DNA of 64,000 nt from Verrucomicrobiota bacterium (lineage in GTDB: Bacteria; Verrucomicrobiota; Verrucomicrobiia; Opitutales; UBA953). The stretch is from positions 190,039-254,038 of the forward strand of contig JAPLTU010000039.1 of the NCBI GenBank assembly GCA_026397965.1, given 5' to 3'. The notes beneath the pieces are model-generated. The model searched no databases. It saw only the letters and a program-made list of their open reading frames with translations, and had not been told where the DNA came from. Both the position numbers and the translations under genes were made by a program. The first letter of the stretch is position 1, and every line of letters starts with the position of its first letter. Shown here one piece after another: positions 33,465 through 43,621 of the stretch.

Positions 33465-34808
33465 ATGGAGCTCGATGCGGTCATCCTTGGCGCCGGCCCA
33501 GCGGGTCTCGCGGTGGCACATCGGATGGTCCGCGCCGGGGCCAAAGTTAAGGTGATTGAACCCTCGCACCGATGCGGCGGGGCGATTCGTACGGTAAAGG
33601 AGGCCGGCTGGCTGGTTGAGACGGGCCCTAATACCCTGCAAATCGAAGGGGAAGCCGACCGGTCCTTGCTCCGAAATTACGGACTTGAGGACTGCCTGCA
33701 GGAAGCGGACCCCCATTCAGCCCAACGCTTCATTTACGCCCACGGACAGTTGCACGGACTCAAAGCTAACCCGTTAAGTTTATTTAAATCCGACCTACTG
33801 AGCTGGAGCGGTAAACTGAGATTACTCACAGAAATATTCCGCTTTCGGGGCGGCCATGAAGGTGAAACGGTTTATGCCTTCGCGGCTCGTCGCTTCGGCG
33901 CGGAAGCCGCCCAACTGCTCATGGATCCCGTGGTCTCGGGCGTTCAGGCGGGCGACCCTCACCGGTTGGTCATGAAGAATTGTTTTCCTGGTATCCATAC
34001 GCTCGAGGAAAAGCACCGCTCAATTATTCTCGGTTTAATCAAGAACAAGGGGGCGGATCGTCGTATCGTCGGCTTCCCCGCCGGCATGCAGCAACTCGCC
34101 GATGCGATGGCTGAGCCTCTAAGAAGCGACGGACTCGAGCTGAATTCAATGGCGACCTTGATTCGTCGCGATACCCAAGGATGGAATATCGCATGGCGCA
34201 ACGCCGAGGGGGTTGAAATCGGCGCCCGCGCCCGCCATCTCGTAGTCACCGCTCCGCACTGGCAATGGCCCTCCCTGCCCTTTGACGAAAGTTTACGACC
34301 CACGTTCCGAGAGTGGGAGCGAACCGAAGCACCCCCCGTGACTGTGGTTGTTCGTGGTTACGACCGAGCTGCCATCCGGCACCCGCTGAATGGGTTTGGT
34401 TATTTAACTCCGGGCAGCGAAAATCGTAATGTCTTGGGATGCCTTTTCCCGACCTCCGTCTTGCCGCAACGCGCACCAACAGGGAAAGTCTTGTTGTGCT
34501 GCTTCATCGGCGGAGCGCGTCATCCTGCTCTGGCCCGCAAGAACGACGAGGAGTTGCGAGCCATCGTGGATGGCGAACTTGCGGAAACACTCGGCGCAAC
34601 AGGAGCACCGGAAAAAGAATGGATTCAGCGCTGGGATCGGGCTATTCCACAATATGGCGCCGATCAAACCCGGAGAGAAGCCGCCTTAACCCAAGCTGAA
34701 TCCGCCCACCCGGGACTCCATTTCCACGGATCATTCCGCGGCGGCGTTGCCTTGATGCAAGTCATCCGGAGCGGCGATGAGCTCGGTCGAGCCTTGGCTA
34801 AAGGTTAA
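33465..34808 (+). CDS. hemY: Protoporphyrinogen/coproporphyrinogen oxidase, FAD type
   Basis: The ATG at 33465 after a purine-rich stretch gives MELDAVILGAGPAGLAVAHRM; the ORF track extends 18 codons upstream. 447 residues, normal for the HemY/PPOX family. The dinucleotide-binding GAGPAG motif, the RCGGAIRT block and WLVETGPNTLQ form the FAD site, and the C-terminus reads HFHGSFRGGVALMQVIRSG, also typical. It oxidises the porphyrinogen in a late step of haem synthesis; whether the substrate is proto- or coproporphyrinogen cannot be decided here. It overlaps the convergent MFS gene by 4 bases (TTAA). Confidence 0.92.
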   Translation: MELDAVILGAGPAGLAVAHRMVRAGAKVKVIEPSHRCGGAIRTVKEAGWLVETGPNTLQIEGEADRSLLRNYGLEDCLQEADPHSAQRFIYAHGQLHGLKANPLSLFKSDLLSWSGKLRLLTEIFRFRGGHEGETVYAFAARRFGAEAAQLLMDPVVSGVQAGDPHRLVMKNCFPGIHTLEEKHRSIILGLIKNKGADRRIVGFPAGMQQLADAMAEPLRSDGLELNSMATLIRRDTQGWNIAWRNAEGVEIGARARHLVVTAPHWQWPSLPFDESLRPTFREWERTEAPPVTVVVRGYDRAAIRHPLNGFGYLTPGSENRNVLGCLFPTSVLPQRAPTGKVLLCCFIGGARHPALARKNDEELRAIVDGELAETLGATGAPEKEWIQRWDRAIPQYGADQTRREAALTQAESAHPGLHFHGSFRGGVALMQVIRSGDELGRALAKG

Positions 34809-36151
34809 GCCTTCAACCGCTCGGAATCCGGGTCAGGTAGGCCCCGGACGACCCAAATCGCGGGCACCATCAGCAACGCACCGCCGATGTAGACCCAGAA
34901 GTGGGAGCCGAAGTGGAAATAGAGCAGCGCAGCGGTGACGGGGCCGATGACGCGCGCCAGTGAGCCGGCCGAGCGCAGGATACCGAGATTACGGCCCTGC
35001 TCGGAAGCATCCGAGTAGAGCGAGACGAGTGCCGACACGCTCGGGAGGATCAGGCCCGTCGCAAAGGAGATCAGGCCGAGCCCAAGATAGAAGATCGTCT
35101 CGGCGCCATCGCCGGCGGCGGCGGGCGTCGGCGGAATCCAGGCGACCACGAAAAAGGCGACGGAGGCAATCAGCATCCCCAGCATGATGACCTTGCGCTG
35201 CCCCAGTCGCTTGACGAGCTGACGGGCGAGGCCTTGGGCGAAGATCATGCAGGCGCCGTTGAAAAGGAAGAGCCACGCATTGTCGCGCGGACTGTAGACG
35301 AACAGCGCGAAGGTCAGAAACACGATTGTGTTCTCCATGCCGGTGAAGGCGACTTGGTAAACGAGGTTGGCGAATGAAGTGCGACGGACGGCGGCAGAGC
35401 GGACCGTGGCGAGGTCGAAGACCGAGGGCCGCTTGGCGTCAGCCCTAGCTCGACGCTCCGGCGCCAAGGTCTCCGGGAAGAATTTTAAGACTAATAAGAA
35501 ATTCAGGAGCGCCATCGACGCGGCGATGATAGCGGGAACCGAGAAAGGATTGAGCCCGAAGGAACCGGCGGCCGGCCCGAGGACGAACTGGACGGACGAC
35601 GCCAGGCCGCCGATGACGGGACCGAAGACGAAGCCCAGGCCGATGGCGATGCCGACCACGGCCATGCCCTTCGTCCGCTCTTTCTCATCAGTGATATCCG
35701 CAGCAGCAGCGCTGGCGACGGCGATGTTGCCTGCCATCATGCCCGAGACGAGCCGCGTCACGACCACGACCCAGAATTGGGCGGCGAAGATCCAGAGAAG
35801 ATAGGAGAGGGCGTTGCCGGCCAAAGTGATGGTCAGGATACGACGGCGTCCCAGCTGATCGGACAATGCGCCCCAGATCGGCGAGAAGATAAATTGTAGC
35901 AAGGAATACAGGGTGCTCAGCAAACCACCAAAGAGGACCGTCTTTTTGAAGACCGTGTCGCCACCCATCCATTCGGCAGCGGAATTCAGGGAGCCAATCA
36001 GCGTGCCAGCGGAGCCTTCAGTCCGAATATAGTGGTCGAGCAAATGGGGGAACAGCGGGATGATGATACTGAAGCCGACGATATCCATGAATACCGTGAG
36101 GAAGATTAGCCCAAGGACTCGACGCTGGGGTTGCATGGCAGGGGCTGACAT
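34805..36151 (-). CDS. MFS transporter (TetA-like drug:H+ antiporter family)
   Basis: Start uncertain: the ORF track begins at TTG 36190, ATGs lie at 36181 and 36151. From 36151 (MSAPAMQPQRRVLGLIF) the protein has 448 residues. It has twelve predicted membrane helices. Helix 1 carries FMDIVGFSIIIPLFPHLL, typical of the TCR/TET group, and motif A is GALSDQLGRRRIL. It probably exports small molecules with proton uptake; the substrate is unknown, and resistance should not be assumed. It is convergent with hemY. Confidence 0.9.
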   Translation of the reverse strand: MSAPAMQPQRRVLGLIFLTVFMDIVGFSIIIPLFPHLLDHYIRTEGSAGTLIGSLNSAAEWMGGDTVFKKTVLFGGLLSTLYSLLQFIFSPIWGALSDQLGRRRILTITLAGNALSYLLWIFAAQFWVVVVTRLVSGMMAGNIAVASAAAADITDEKERTKGMAVVGIAIGLGFVFGPVIGGLASSVQFVLGPAAGSFGLNPFSVPAIIAASMALLNFLLVLKFFPETLAPERRARADAKRPSVFDLATVRSAAVRRTSFANLVYQVAFTGMENTIVFLTFALFVYSPRDNAWLFLFNGACMIFAQGLARQLVKRLGQRKVIMLGMLIASVAFFVVAWIPPTPAAAGDGAETIFYLGLGLISFATGLILPSVSALVSLYSDASEQGRNLGILRSAGSLARVIGPVTAALLYFHFGSHFWVYIGGALLMVPAIWVVRGLPDPDSERLKA

Positions 36152-36233
36152 GCTGGCGAAGATGGAGCCGTTTCGCCCCATCGCAAACAAAACAGCGGCT
36201 TGCCGTGCATGAAAAATCGGAGATAATGGTCAG

Positions 36234-37238
36234 ATGCGTCGAACTTTCACCACCCTCCTGCTGCTCAGCCTAGGGCTGGTGGAGTCCATTGCGGCCACCG
36301 ATCCCAAACTGTTACTCATCGAGCAGACGTTATCGGGGTTCAGCGATCGCGAGTATGCGGCCGCGGTTGAGCGCACCCTTGGGGAATACGAAATCCGGAC
36401 TGGTTTAAACCTTCATCCCGGTCTGCTCAAAAAATGCGGTCTAAAGATTTCCTCAGATTCAGGCATTGGCCTGGCAACCCCCAAGCCGCTGGTCAGAGCC
36501 CTAACAGTCTCTCTGATGAAACGCGGCTTTAATCAGAAGGCCATCACACTATGCGATGCGCGCCAAGAGAGCTTACGCCAAGCCGGATTTCTCCCCGCCC
36601 TTTCAACTGGCGAACAAGACTTTGAGGGCTTCCCGGTGGCCGCCTGGGAACAACTCGCCCCAGGCTGGGCCAGCGAGAAAAGTCTGTGCTACGAGAATCA
36701 GGTGCTACCCCGACAAGGTTCGCAGATCGTCCCATGGGGAGACCCTCGCGTTAGCATTCTACCAAAGACGCTTATCGATGAGGTCGACTTCTGGATCAAC
36801 CTCCCCGTGTTGAGCGACGGCAAGGCGCTGGGCGTACACGGCGCGCTGGCCTCGGCATCGATTGGCAACATCGCCAACGGCGAACGCTTTCTTGATAACC
36901 CCTTTAACGCCTCCAAGGTCGCGGTTGAAGTCTGTGCGATTCCTAAATTGGCGAACAAAAATCTGCTTACCATATTATCGCTCGAGCGCTTCCAAGTCTT
37001 AGGAGGGCCCAACTTTGACGCCAGCTGGTGTCGCTCGGAAAAATCACTCCTGACGAGCGCCAACCCCGTGATTATCGACTTCATCGGCCTGCAGAAAATC
37101 AACTCTGGGCGGACCGCAAGCAACGTGGCCGCCATCCATCCGGAACCACCCATCTTCACCGCGGCGAACGCTGGTGAAATTCGCCTCGGGACCTGCCGGC
37201 CGTCTGACATCACACTCATCCGACTGCCAGCGCCCTAA
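36234..37238 (+). CDS. Exported DUF362-like protein
   Basis: 334 residues. A signal peptide (TTLLLLSLGLVESIAA) is followed by a domain resembling DUF362: GIGLATPKPLVRALTVSLMKRG near residue 80 and VDFWINLPVLSDGKALGVHG near residue 185, matching the TPP.VV..l and NvPklKtH.l.gvT patterns. DUF362 proteins often carry FeS ferredoxin-like domains, but no CxxCxxC cluster is present here. Function unknown. It is a single gene ending at a bidirectional terminator shared with mdh. Confidence 0.75.
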   Translation: MRRTFTTLLLLSLGLVESIAATDPKLLLIEQTLSGFSDREYAAAVERTLGEYEIRTGLNLHPGLLKKCGLKISSDSGIGLATPKPLVRALTVSLMKRGFNQKAITLCDARQESLRQAGFLPALSTGEQDFEGFPVAAWEQLAPGWASEKSLCYENQVLPRQGSQIVPWGDPRVSILPKTLIDEVDFWINLPVLSDGKALGVHGALASASIGNIANGERFLDNPFNASKVAVEVCAIPKLANKNLLTILSLERFQVLGGPNFDASWCRSEKSLLTSANPVIIDFIGLQKINSGRTASNVAAIHPEPPIFTAANAGEIRLGTCRPSDITLIRLPAP

Positions 37239-37255
37239 GCCTGCAATTGTCATCC

Positions 37256-37288
37256 AAAAAAAGGCGCATCCGGAGATGCGCCTTTTTT
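37256..37288. terminator. Bidirectional terminator between the DUF362 gene and mdh
   Basis: AAGGCGCATC-CG-GAGATGCGCCTT-type stem with A7 before and T6 after, so it can act on both strands for the two convergent genes. Confidence 0.93.
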
Positions 37289-37302
37289 GCATCAAGAACC
37301 GC

Positions 37303-38304
37303 TCAGAGCTTTAGGCCCAAAGCCTCCGAAGCGGTGGCCCGCTCTTCGAGGAGTTCTTTTTCGGTGATGCCGATTTTTTCTCGTGAAAAGGCATCAACCG
37401 GTAGCCCTTGGACGATTTCCCACGTGCCATCAGCCTTCGTCCTGACAGGATACCCAAAGATTATCCCAGGAGAAATACCATAATCACCCTTTGAGAGCAC
37501 GGCGACGGCGTGCCACTCACCAGCGGCGGTGGGGACGTGCAGATTACGAAGAGTATCTAAGGCCGCGTTAGCTGCCGAAGCAGCGGAAGAAGCACCGCGG
37601 GCCTTAATCACCGCGGCTCCCCGCTTCTGTACTTCAGGAATAAAGACCTCCTTTAACCAAGCATGATCCGTGATGACCGCCGTCGCCGCTTTACCGCCGA
37701 TAGTGGCGTTGGTGAAGTCAGGATACTGAGTTGAAGAATGATTTCCCCAGATCGCCACGTTCTTGACTGCCGAATTATGCACTCCGGCTTTGGCGGCTAA
37801 TTGTGACTTTGCGCGATTTTCGTCGAGACGTGTCATCGCAAAAAAGTTTTCGGGCGGGAGGCTCGCGGCGGCCCGCAGAGCAATCAGGCAATTCGTATTA
37901 CAAGGATTACCTACGACCAAGACCTTGACGCTCTTCTTCGCGCTGCGGGCGATGGCTTGGCCTTGGCCAATGAATATCTTTCCATTGATTCCAAGGAGAT
38001 CCTTACGCTCCATGCCTTCCTTCCGCGGCACCGCGCCGATCAAGAGACACCAGTCGGCATCCTTGAAACCCTCATCGAGATCGCCGGTGGCTACCACGTC
38101 GGTCAGCAAGGGAAACGCACAGTCTTGCAATTCCATCACCACACCGGCGAGGGCATTAAGCCCTGGGCCAACCTCGATGAGATTAAGCGCCACCGGTTGG
38201 TCGGGTCCAAAAACCGCACCAGATGCCAAGCGAAAGATTGCAGCGTAACCAATGTTGCCAGCGGCGCCAGTAACTGCCACGCGTATAGGATTCTTAGATG
38301 CCAT
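37303..38304 (-). CDS. mdh: Malate dehydrogenase (cytosolic type)
   Basis: 333 residues. The Rossmann motif is [11 protein letters not shown] at residues 10-20, with NLIEV beyond it. The substrate arginines are in [12 protein letters not shown] and [10 protein letters not shown], and the catalytic His is in [13 protein letters not shown]. This is the cytosolic/Thermus-type MDH (TGAAGxIGY), not the lactate-dehydrogenase-like form. It interconverts malate and oxaloacetate with NAD(H) in the TCA cycle. It follows the exonuclease gene by 47 bases. Confidence 0.97.
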   Translation of the reverse strand: MASKNPIRVAVTGAAGNIGYAAIFRLASGAVFGPDQPVALNLIEVGPGLNALAGVVMELQDCAFPLLTDVVATGDLDEGFKDADWCLLIGAVPRKEGMERKDLLGINGKIFIGQGQAIARSAKKSVKVLVVGNPCNTNCLIALRAAASLPPENFFAMTRLDENRAKSQLAAKAGVHNSAVKNVAIWGNHSSTQYPDFTNATIGGKAATAVITDHAWLKEVFIPEVQKRGAAVIKARGASSAASAANAALDTLRNLHVPTAAGEWHAVAVLSKGDYGISPGIIFGYPVRTKADGTWEIVQGLPVDAFSREKIGITEKELLEERATASEALGLKL

Positions 38305-38351
38305 AGAGTGGGGCTATCAAGTAAGGCAAAACCGCCTAAGTGAAGCGGAAA

Positions 38352-39032
38352 CTACAGGCCAAGCTCGCCTTGCATCAAATCGTCGGCCGCCTGGGCCGAA
38401 ATACTGTCGCGAACCAAATGCGACGTCGGCGCAAGTGAACGGCCCTCCAAGCCCCCCAAAACCCTTAATATCAAAGCGGCGGCAAGGGCATCGAATAAGG
38501 CGCAGTGATAGCGACGGCGGCCCGGCGGGCAATGCTGCGAGGCTAAAGCATCCAGACGGGGGCCCAGACGCAGGGCTGCTACGAGGGAGGAGAGACCATA
38601 CTCACCCAAGGTCGGGACCCACGCTCGGGCGAGGCGACAGGTATCAATCCACGGCCCCCACTCGGCGACAGCGGCGTGATCTCCTACGAAAGACGGGACC
38701 ACTGAAGGACGGGGCCATGTCGCACGCAGCAGCCCAGCCTCGACCGTCGCATTATGGGCGGCCAGGACGCCCGTTCGGCGTAAAGTCACCCAACGATCCC
38801 ATTCTGCCTCAAAGGGAGTCGCCCCCGCCAGATCGCGCTGGGACAAGCCATGACATTGCGTATCAATCGATGGCACGGCGCCACGTGCTGCATGGAGCGA
38901 CGTACGGGTAGAGATGATTTCACCGCCCAGCAAGGTCGCCACGCCAGACTCCACGACGCCCGTCCGGCCACTGCCCTCGAAATCCACCACATGGATGGGG
39001 ATTTCAGTCCAACTGGGATGCGTGACGGACAT
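38352..39032 (-). CDS. DnaQ-like 3'-5' exonuclease (DEDDh)
   Basis: 226 residues. The Exo I motif is VDFEGSG (D and E). Exo II is LAAHNATVEAGLL, with Glu at the usual Asp position, and Exo III is RYHCALFDALAAA with the His and Asp of DEDDh enzymes. It is shorter than PolC-type exonuclease and resembles epsilon-like stand-alone proteins. The Exo II change could alter activity. The likely role is DNA repair or proofreading. It lies 18 bases after hrpB in the same direction. Confidence 0.85.
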   Translation of the reverse strand: MSVTHPSWTEIPIHVVDFEGSGRTGVVESGVATLLGGEIISTRTSLHAARGAVPSIDTQCHGLSQRDLAGATPFEAEWDRWVTLRRTGVLAAHNATVEAGLLRATWPRPSVVPSFVGDHAAVAEWGPWIDTCRLARAWVPTLGEYGLSSLVAALRLGPRLDALASQHCPPGRRRYHCALFDALAAALILRVLGGLEGRSLAPTSHLVRDSISAQAADDLMQGELGL

Positions 39033-39050
39033 GGGGTGTCTGAAAAAAGA

Positions 39051-41582
39051 TTAACGCCACTCGTGTCTCGGATAGCGACCTCTTAAATCCTTCTTCACGT
39101 GCTCATAAGAGCCCTTCCAGAAAGCGTCTAAGTCCGTGGTGCGCTGCTGGGTCCGTCGAGCGGGGGACTGGATGCAGATTACCAACGGCACCTTGCCTTG
39201 GCAGATTCTTAATTTCACGCCCGGAAAATCATACAGCTCCTGCACAGTGGCCTCAATCTGTGCTTCGCCATCCTCCATATACTCGATTTTGGCTGGGTGC
39301 TTTTTTCGCGGCAAAATCATCTTTTCAGGGCAATATGAATCCAGGACCATGGCCTGTTCGTGCGTGAGCCAACCCCGGACGATCGGGAGAACCGCCTTAT
39401 CTTTAATATCACGATAGGTCGAGGCCCCGGCACAGATTTCCTCGATTACCATCCGCCGGCCCGCTTCATCGAAAACCGGAATCCCGAACTCGGGACAATG
39501 TTTAGCCAGAAAATTCACCCGACAAATCCAAGCGTCGACCGCCGCATCCCACCGCTCCAATGCCAGGCGACCAGCCATCACTTCCTCAGTCAAAATCTTG
39601 CTGGCGGCATCCGAAGGCGCGTCATCCCGTTCCGTCGATTCTAAGATTAGGTCCCGGAAACGGCGTTCCGTTCGCGTCACGACGCGGCGTTGGGTTGGTT
39701 CATATCGGACCTGCTGCACTTCGGAGAAATCGTCGGGGAATAGTTCCTTCAACCACGGTTCTTCGACGGCGGTCGCCAAGGAAAGGTAAGTGGTCACCTC
39801 GCCCCGCGCTTGGATCTCATCGACTTCGGCGGCGACGAGCAACTTGGCGGATCGAATCGATGATTCGCGGCGAAGTTCGCCTCGACGGCCATGAACCAAA
39901 GCGCAACGCAACGTGCCACCATCAAGCCTGATAGCCAGGCGGTCGGAAAAACCTAACAAAAGACAGCGACGAATCGCCTCCGGATCGGCAGCTTGTTTGT
40001 TTACCGGTAAACCTTGCCCCTCGGCGATACGGATGAATTGACGGGCGGCCTGATCTGCCTGACGGGCGGCCTGGCCGTGCACGCCGAATTGGTCGCACGC
40101 ATCCGCATCAAATTTAAGTTCGGTCGCCCGACGCATCAGAGCCAGTCGCGGGAAAAAATCCGATCCTTCGTCTTGCGCTACCCCATCCCTGGCTGACTCC
40201 GTCCGGTCATCTACCTTCCGGAAGAGGATATCCCGACCTTGGGCCAAGCCTGCAATCCGGCAGACTTCTTCCACGCAATCTTGCTCGCCCGCAGCGAGCA
40301 ACATCCGCGCATAACGCGGGTGCGCAGGAAAGGCCGCCATGCGCCGGCCGATCTTCGTTAACTTACCGTGCACATCAACTGCACCGAGATCAGTCAGCAC
40401 GGCCAAAGCCCGCAGCAGGGCCTTATCGTCAGGCTTTTCATACCATGGGAATTGGGCCGCGTCACCCCAACCCGAAGAGAGTAGCAGCAGAATCGTCTCC
40501 GAAAGATCGACGCGCTTGATTTCCGGGATTTCCCGTAAAGGCCTGGCCTCATGATCCGTGAGTGACCAAAGCCTGATGCAACGACCAGGGCCCGTTCGCC
40601 CCGCCCGGCCAGCCCGCTGCTCCGCCGATGCCTGCGAGATGGGTTCAATTAATAAAGTATCGATACCGCGATGCGGATCAAAACGCGCCATTCGGGCCAG
40701 ACCGGCGTCGACGACCGCTCTGACGCCTGGAATCGTCAATGAAGTCTCCGCGACATTGGTGGCGACAATGACCTTACGGTTCGGTCCAGGCTTAACGGCG
40801 CGATCTTGCTCCTCCGGCGGTAATTCACCGTAAAGCGGCAACACCTCAACTCCACCTGATTCTGGTAAATTACGCACCGCTCCCATCGTCCGCATGATCT
40901 CATATGAGCCGGGCATGAAGACGAGGATGTCTCCTTCGGACTCTTCTTGCAGCAATCGCCTCACTTGCTCGGTTGCCGCATCCCAAATCGGCCGCGCTGA
41001 ATTGCGAGGCAGATGAGTATATTCAATGTCCACTGGAAAAGCCCGGCCATCTGCCGCCAGAGTTTCCGCGGCACCCAACCAACGCGCGACTCCCTCCGTG
41101 TCGAGCGTCGCCGACATGGCGATGATTAATAAATCCGGCCGATGCGTTTCTTGCAAACGGCGAGCCAGCGCGAGGGCGACGTCCGAATGTAAATTACGTT
41201 CATGAAATTCGTCGAAGACTACCGCCCCAATCCCCTTTAGTTCTGGATCCGATGCCATCTGCCGTAGTAGCAAAGCCTCCGTCACGAACTTGATGCGCGT
41301 CTGCGCTGATTCCATGCGCTCAAAACGGATTTGATAACCCACTTCTCCCCCCAGACGGCATCCGCGTTCTTGCGCGATGCGACTCGCCAGCAACCTTGCC
41401 GCTATCCGCCGAGGCTGGAGCACGATGATCTGACCTTCGACCAATCCTAAATCGAGAAGCATCTGCGGAATACGCGTCGACTTGCCGGACCCGGTCGGTG
41501 CCCGCAGTACGATGCGCCGCACCCGACCACACGCCGCGGTCAATCCGTCCTTCAAGTCGTCAATCGGCAATGGCGACTTCAT
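39051..41582 (-). CDS. hrpB: ATP-dependent helicase HrpB
   Basis: 843 residues, typical of HrpB. Walker A is APTGSGKST (residue 30), motif II is VVFDEFHERNLHSD (DEFH as in HrpB), motif III is MSATLDTEGVA and motif VI is QRAGRAGRTGPG. The HA2 region and HrpB-specific C-terminal domain follow (HPAKIEYMEDGEAQIEATVQ). It is a DEAH-box-like RNA/DNA helicase with an unclear cellular role. Its ATG overlaps the phosphoesterase stop by 4 bases (ATGA), indicating coupled translation. Confidence 0.97.
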   Translation of the reverse strand: MKSPLPIDDLKDGLTAACGRVRRIVLRAPTGSGKSTRIPQMLLDLGLVEGQIIVLQPRRIAARLLASRIAQERGCRLGGEVGYQIRFERMESAQTRIKFVTEALLLRQMASDPELKGIGAVVFDEFHERNLHSDVALALARRLQETHRPDLLIIAMSATLDTEGVARWLGAAETLAADGRAFPVDIEYTHLPRNSARPIWDAATEQVRRLLQEESEGDILVFMPGSYEIMRTMGAVRNLPESGGVEVLPLYGELPPEEQDRAVKPGPNRKVIVATNVAETSLTIPGVRAVVDAGLARMARFDPHRGIDTLLIEPISQASAEQRAGRAGRTGPGRCIRLWSLTDHEARPLREIPEIKRVDLSETILLLLSSGWGDAAQFPWYEKPDDKALLRALAVLTDLGAVDVHGKLTKIGRRMAAFPAHPRYARMLLAAGEQDCVEEVCRIAGLAQGRDILFRKVDDRTESARDGVAQDEGSDFFPRLALMRRATELKFDADACDQFGVHGQAARQADQAARQFIRIAEGQGLPVNKQAADPEAIRRCLLLGFSDRLAIRLDGGTLRCALVHGRRGELRRESSIRSAKLLVAAEVDEIQARGEVTTYLSLATAVEEPWLKELFPDDFSEVQQVRYEPTQRRVVTRTERRFRDLILESTERDDAPSDAASKILTEEVMAGRLALERWDAAVDAWICRVNFLAKHCPEFGIPVFDEAGRRMVIEEICAGASTYRDIKDKAVLPIVRGWLTHEQAMVLDSYCPEKMILPRKKHPAKIEYMEDGEAQIEATVQELYDFPGVKLRICQGKVPLVICIQSPARRTQQRTTDLDAFWKGSYEHVKKDLRGRYPRHEWR

Positions 41583-42034
41583 GGGTTGAGAAGGATGAGA
41601 CGGGCTTCGGCCTGTCTATCCGTGACGGTAACCCTCATCACCGTGACGGGAAGGTTAAAACGGCGCGGACCCGCGCTCCCCGGGTTAAGTCGCAACACCC
41701 TTCCTTCCCATTCGATCGTCGGTCGATGCGTATGCCCCGTGATGATGATATCTGCCTTGTAAGCAGCTTCCTCGACCAGAAGGTGCCCGTGATACATCAG
41801 AATTTTTAGACCCCCCAGTTCTTTGCAAACGATCAAGTCCAGTGCCGCATCTTCGTCGCAATTTCCTGCGACCGCATAGGTCGGGGCTAATTCTGCCAAC
41901 TGGGAAATAATCCATTGGCTGCAGATGTCGCCGGCATGAAAAATCACCGCACTGCCTTCGAGCGCTATCAATGCTTCAGGCCGAAGTTGGCCATGCGTAT
42001 CCGAGATAACGCCTATTTCAAAAGCGGCGGCCAC
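41579..42034 (-). CDS. YfcE/MJ0936-type metallophosphoesterase
   Basis: 151 residues with a GTG start. The five-block calcineurin-like motif is complete: ISDTHG, AGDIC, GNCDE, MYHGH and ITGHTHRP, which coordinate two metal ions. It probably hydrolyses a phosphodiester; the natural substrate is unknown. It begins 2 bases after the dnaX stop and overlaps hrpB by 4 bases. Confidence 0.93.
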   Translation of the reverse strand: MAAAFEIGVISDTHGQLRPEALIALEGSAVIFHAGDICSQWIISQLAELAPTYAVAGNCDEDAALDLIVCKELGGLKILMYHGHLLVEEAAYKADIIITGHTHRPTIEWEGRVLRLNPGSAGPRRFNLPVTVMRVTVTDRQAEARLILLNP

Positions 42035-42036
42035 CT

Positions 42037-43569
42037 TCAGAGCGGTCGGCGCAGTTTCCCAGCAGGCACGGGTCGCAGCGAGGTGAATTCCGCTCCCAGC
42101 GTGTCGCGCAACTTTTCCGTCAATCCCGGCGGCAGATTTCCCACAGCCTCTTGGAATTCCTTTTCCCCCGGGAAAGCCGATTGGCCGATCTCGGCCACTG
42201 GTTGCGTCGCGACCGATGTATCCGGAAAATTAAAAGCGTGCGCGGACTGACTAACTTGCATCGCCTCATCCTCCGTGGAAGGGGCGTCCATCGGCGGCAA
42301 TGATTCCTCGAACCGGCCGGAATCTTCAATCGGCACGTCCCTGATTGGAGTCATCATCTGGGCCGACTGCGGCGGGCGGGTGTCAGCGGGCTCAGCCGGA
42401 GCGGCTGGTGCCACCTCAGTTCTCTTTATTTTTTTTTCGCCAGACTCCCGAGGAAGTCCGGCAGCGGCCGCAGATAGGTCTTTAATAAGACTATCGATAG
42501 ACCTCGCCCTGCTTTGTTCTATCGCCTTAAGCAACGTCACTTCAAAGTTCGCTCTCGGCGAAAGCCCCTGACGAATACCCTGTTCACCCTCTTGGAGACA
42601 TTCTAATAAACGAACAAGTTGTTCGGTCGCAATCGGGGCTCCCAACTGGGAACTATTCCCGCCCGACCGGACGGCATCCAGCGTGGCGGATCTGACCCGC
42701 AACTGCAGATCGGCCAAGATACGGAGAAGGTCGCGACCTTCGGCATGAAAGACATCGCAGATTGTCAGGACCTTTTTGCCATCACTGACGGCAATCGCCT
42801 GGCAGAGATCGCCCACTTGCTGCGCGGAAGCCAGACCGTAAATCGAAAGCACATCGGCCTCGGTAACGTTCTTACCTGAAAAAGAAATGACCTGGTCGAG
42901 GATCGACTGCGAATCGCGCATCCCTCCGTTCGCCAAGCGGGCAATCGCCGTCAGGGCTTCTTTTTCCGCCGTCACGCCGTCGGCTTTCACGATACGGGTG
43001 AGCTGAGCAGCGATCACCTCTTCGGAGATCGGGTGAAACTCGAGACGTTGGCAGCGCGAGGTGATTGTCGGTAGGACTTTATCGGCCTCCGTGGTCGCTA
43101 AGATAAACTTCACCCAAGGTGGCGGCTCTTCCAACGTTTTGAGGAGCGTATTGAAGGCATCCTTGGTAAGCTGGTGGACTTCATCGATGATGAAGACTTT
43201 GAACAGACAACTGCTCGGTGCGAATTGGCATTCATCGCGGATTTTCTTGGCGTCCTCAATTGAGCGATTGGACGCAGCGTCGATCTCGATCACATCCAGG
43301 CAGCTCCCCTGTTCGATGGCCAAGCATACCGGATCATCGAGGGCGTAATCTGGCTTAGGTCCGCCCGTACAATTCAACGCCTTGGCCAAGATCCGCGCGG
43401 TCGTGGTCTTTCCCGTGCCACGAGGACCGACGAAAAGATAGGCATGCGCCATCCGCTTCGTTTCGAGGGCGTTTCGCAGCGTCTTGACAATATGTTCCTG
43501 GCCGACGAGTTCGTCGAAACGACGAGGACGCCAGCGGCGGGCAATGACTTGAAATCCAAGGTCGGACAC
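42037..43569 (-). CDS. dnaX: DNA polymerase III subunits tau/gamma
   Basis: 510 residues with a GTG start ([21 protein letters not shown]). AAA+ motifs: Walker [13 protein letters not shown] (residue 45), Walker [14 protein letters not shown], and the sensor [18 protein letters not shown] with the arginine finger. The zinc module is altered: LNC and PVC remain, but the middle cysteines of the usual CxxxxxxxxCxxCxxC are missing. The core ends near residue 375, followed by GEKKIK, encoded by an A9 run, and a Pro/Ala-rich linker. The run suggests production of both tau (510) and a short gamma (about 380). It loads the beta clamp. Confidence 0.96.
   Translation of the reverse strand: MSDLGFQVIARRWRPRRFDELVGQEHIVKTLRNALETKRMAHAYLFVGPRGTGKTTTARILAKALNCTGGPKPDYALDDPVCLAIEQGSCLDVIEIDAASNRSIEDAKKIRDECQFAPSSCLFKVFIIDEVHQLTKDAFNTLLKTLEEPPPWVKFILATTEADKVLPTITSRCQRLEFHPISEEVIAAQLTRIVKADGVTAEKEALTAIARLANGGMRDSQSILDQVISFSGKNVTEADVLSIYGLASAQQVGDLCQAIAVSDGKKVLTICDVFHAEGRDLLRILADLQLRVRSATLDAVRSGGNSSQLGAPIATEQLVRLLECLQEGEQGIRQGLSPRANFEVTLLKAIEQSRARSIDSLIKDLSAAAAGLPRESGEKKIKRTEVAPAAPAEPADTRPPQSAQMMTPIRDVPIEDSGRFEESLPPMDAPSTEDEAMQVSQSAHAFNFPDTSVATQPVAEIGQSAFPGEKEFQEAVGNLPPGLTEKLRDTLGAEFTSLRPVPAGKLRRPL
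42429..42437 (-). promoter_or_regulatory. A9 slippage site in dnaX
   Basis: On the coding strand GAA AAA AAA ATA carries nine A. One extra A (or a -1 shift) gives GAA AAA AAA AAT AAA GAG AAC TGA, and one A fewer gives GAA AAA AAA TAA. Both stop within six codons, yielding a product of 380-384 residues, just past the clamp-loader core. Thermus dnaX makes gamma by transcriptional slippage at an A9 run. Confidence 0.7.
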
Positions 43570-43621
43570 TGCCCTGATGTTTGTTTAGGACGCGCGAAGT
43601 GTCAACGGGGCACTCGCAGGC

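Noticed and set aside
34805-36151. MFS gene as a tetracycline-resistance determinant
   Set aside because: It is only family-level similar to TetA; the context is housekeeping and nothing shows drug specificity.
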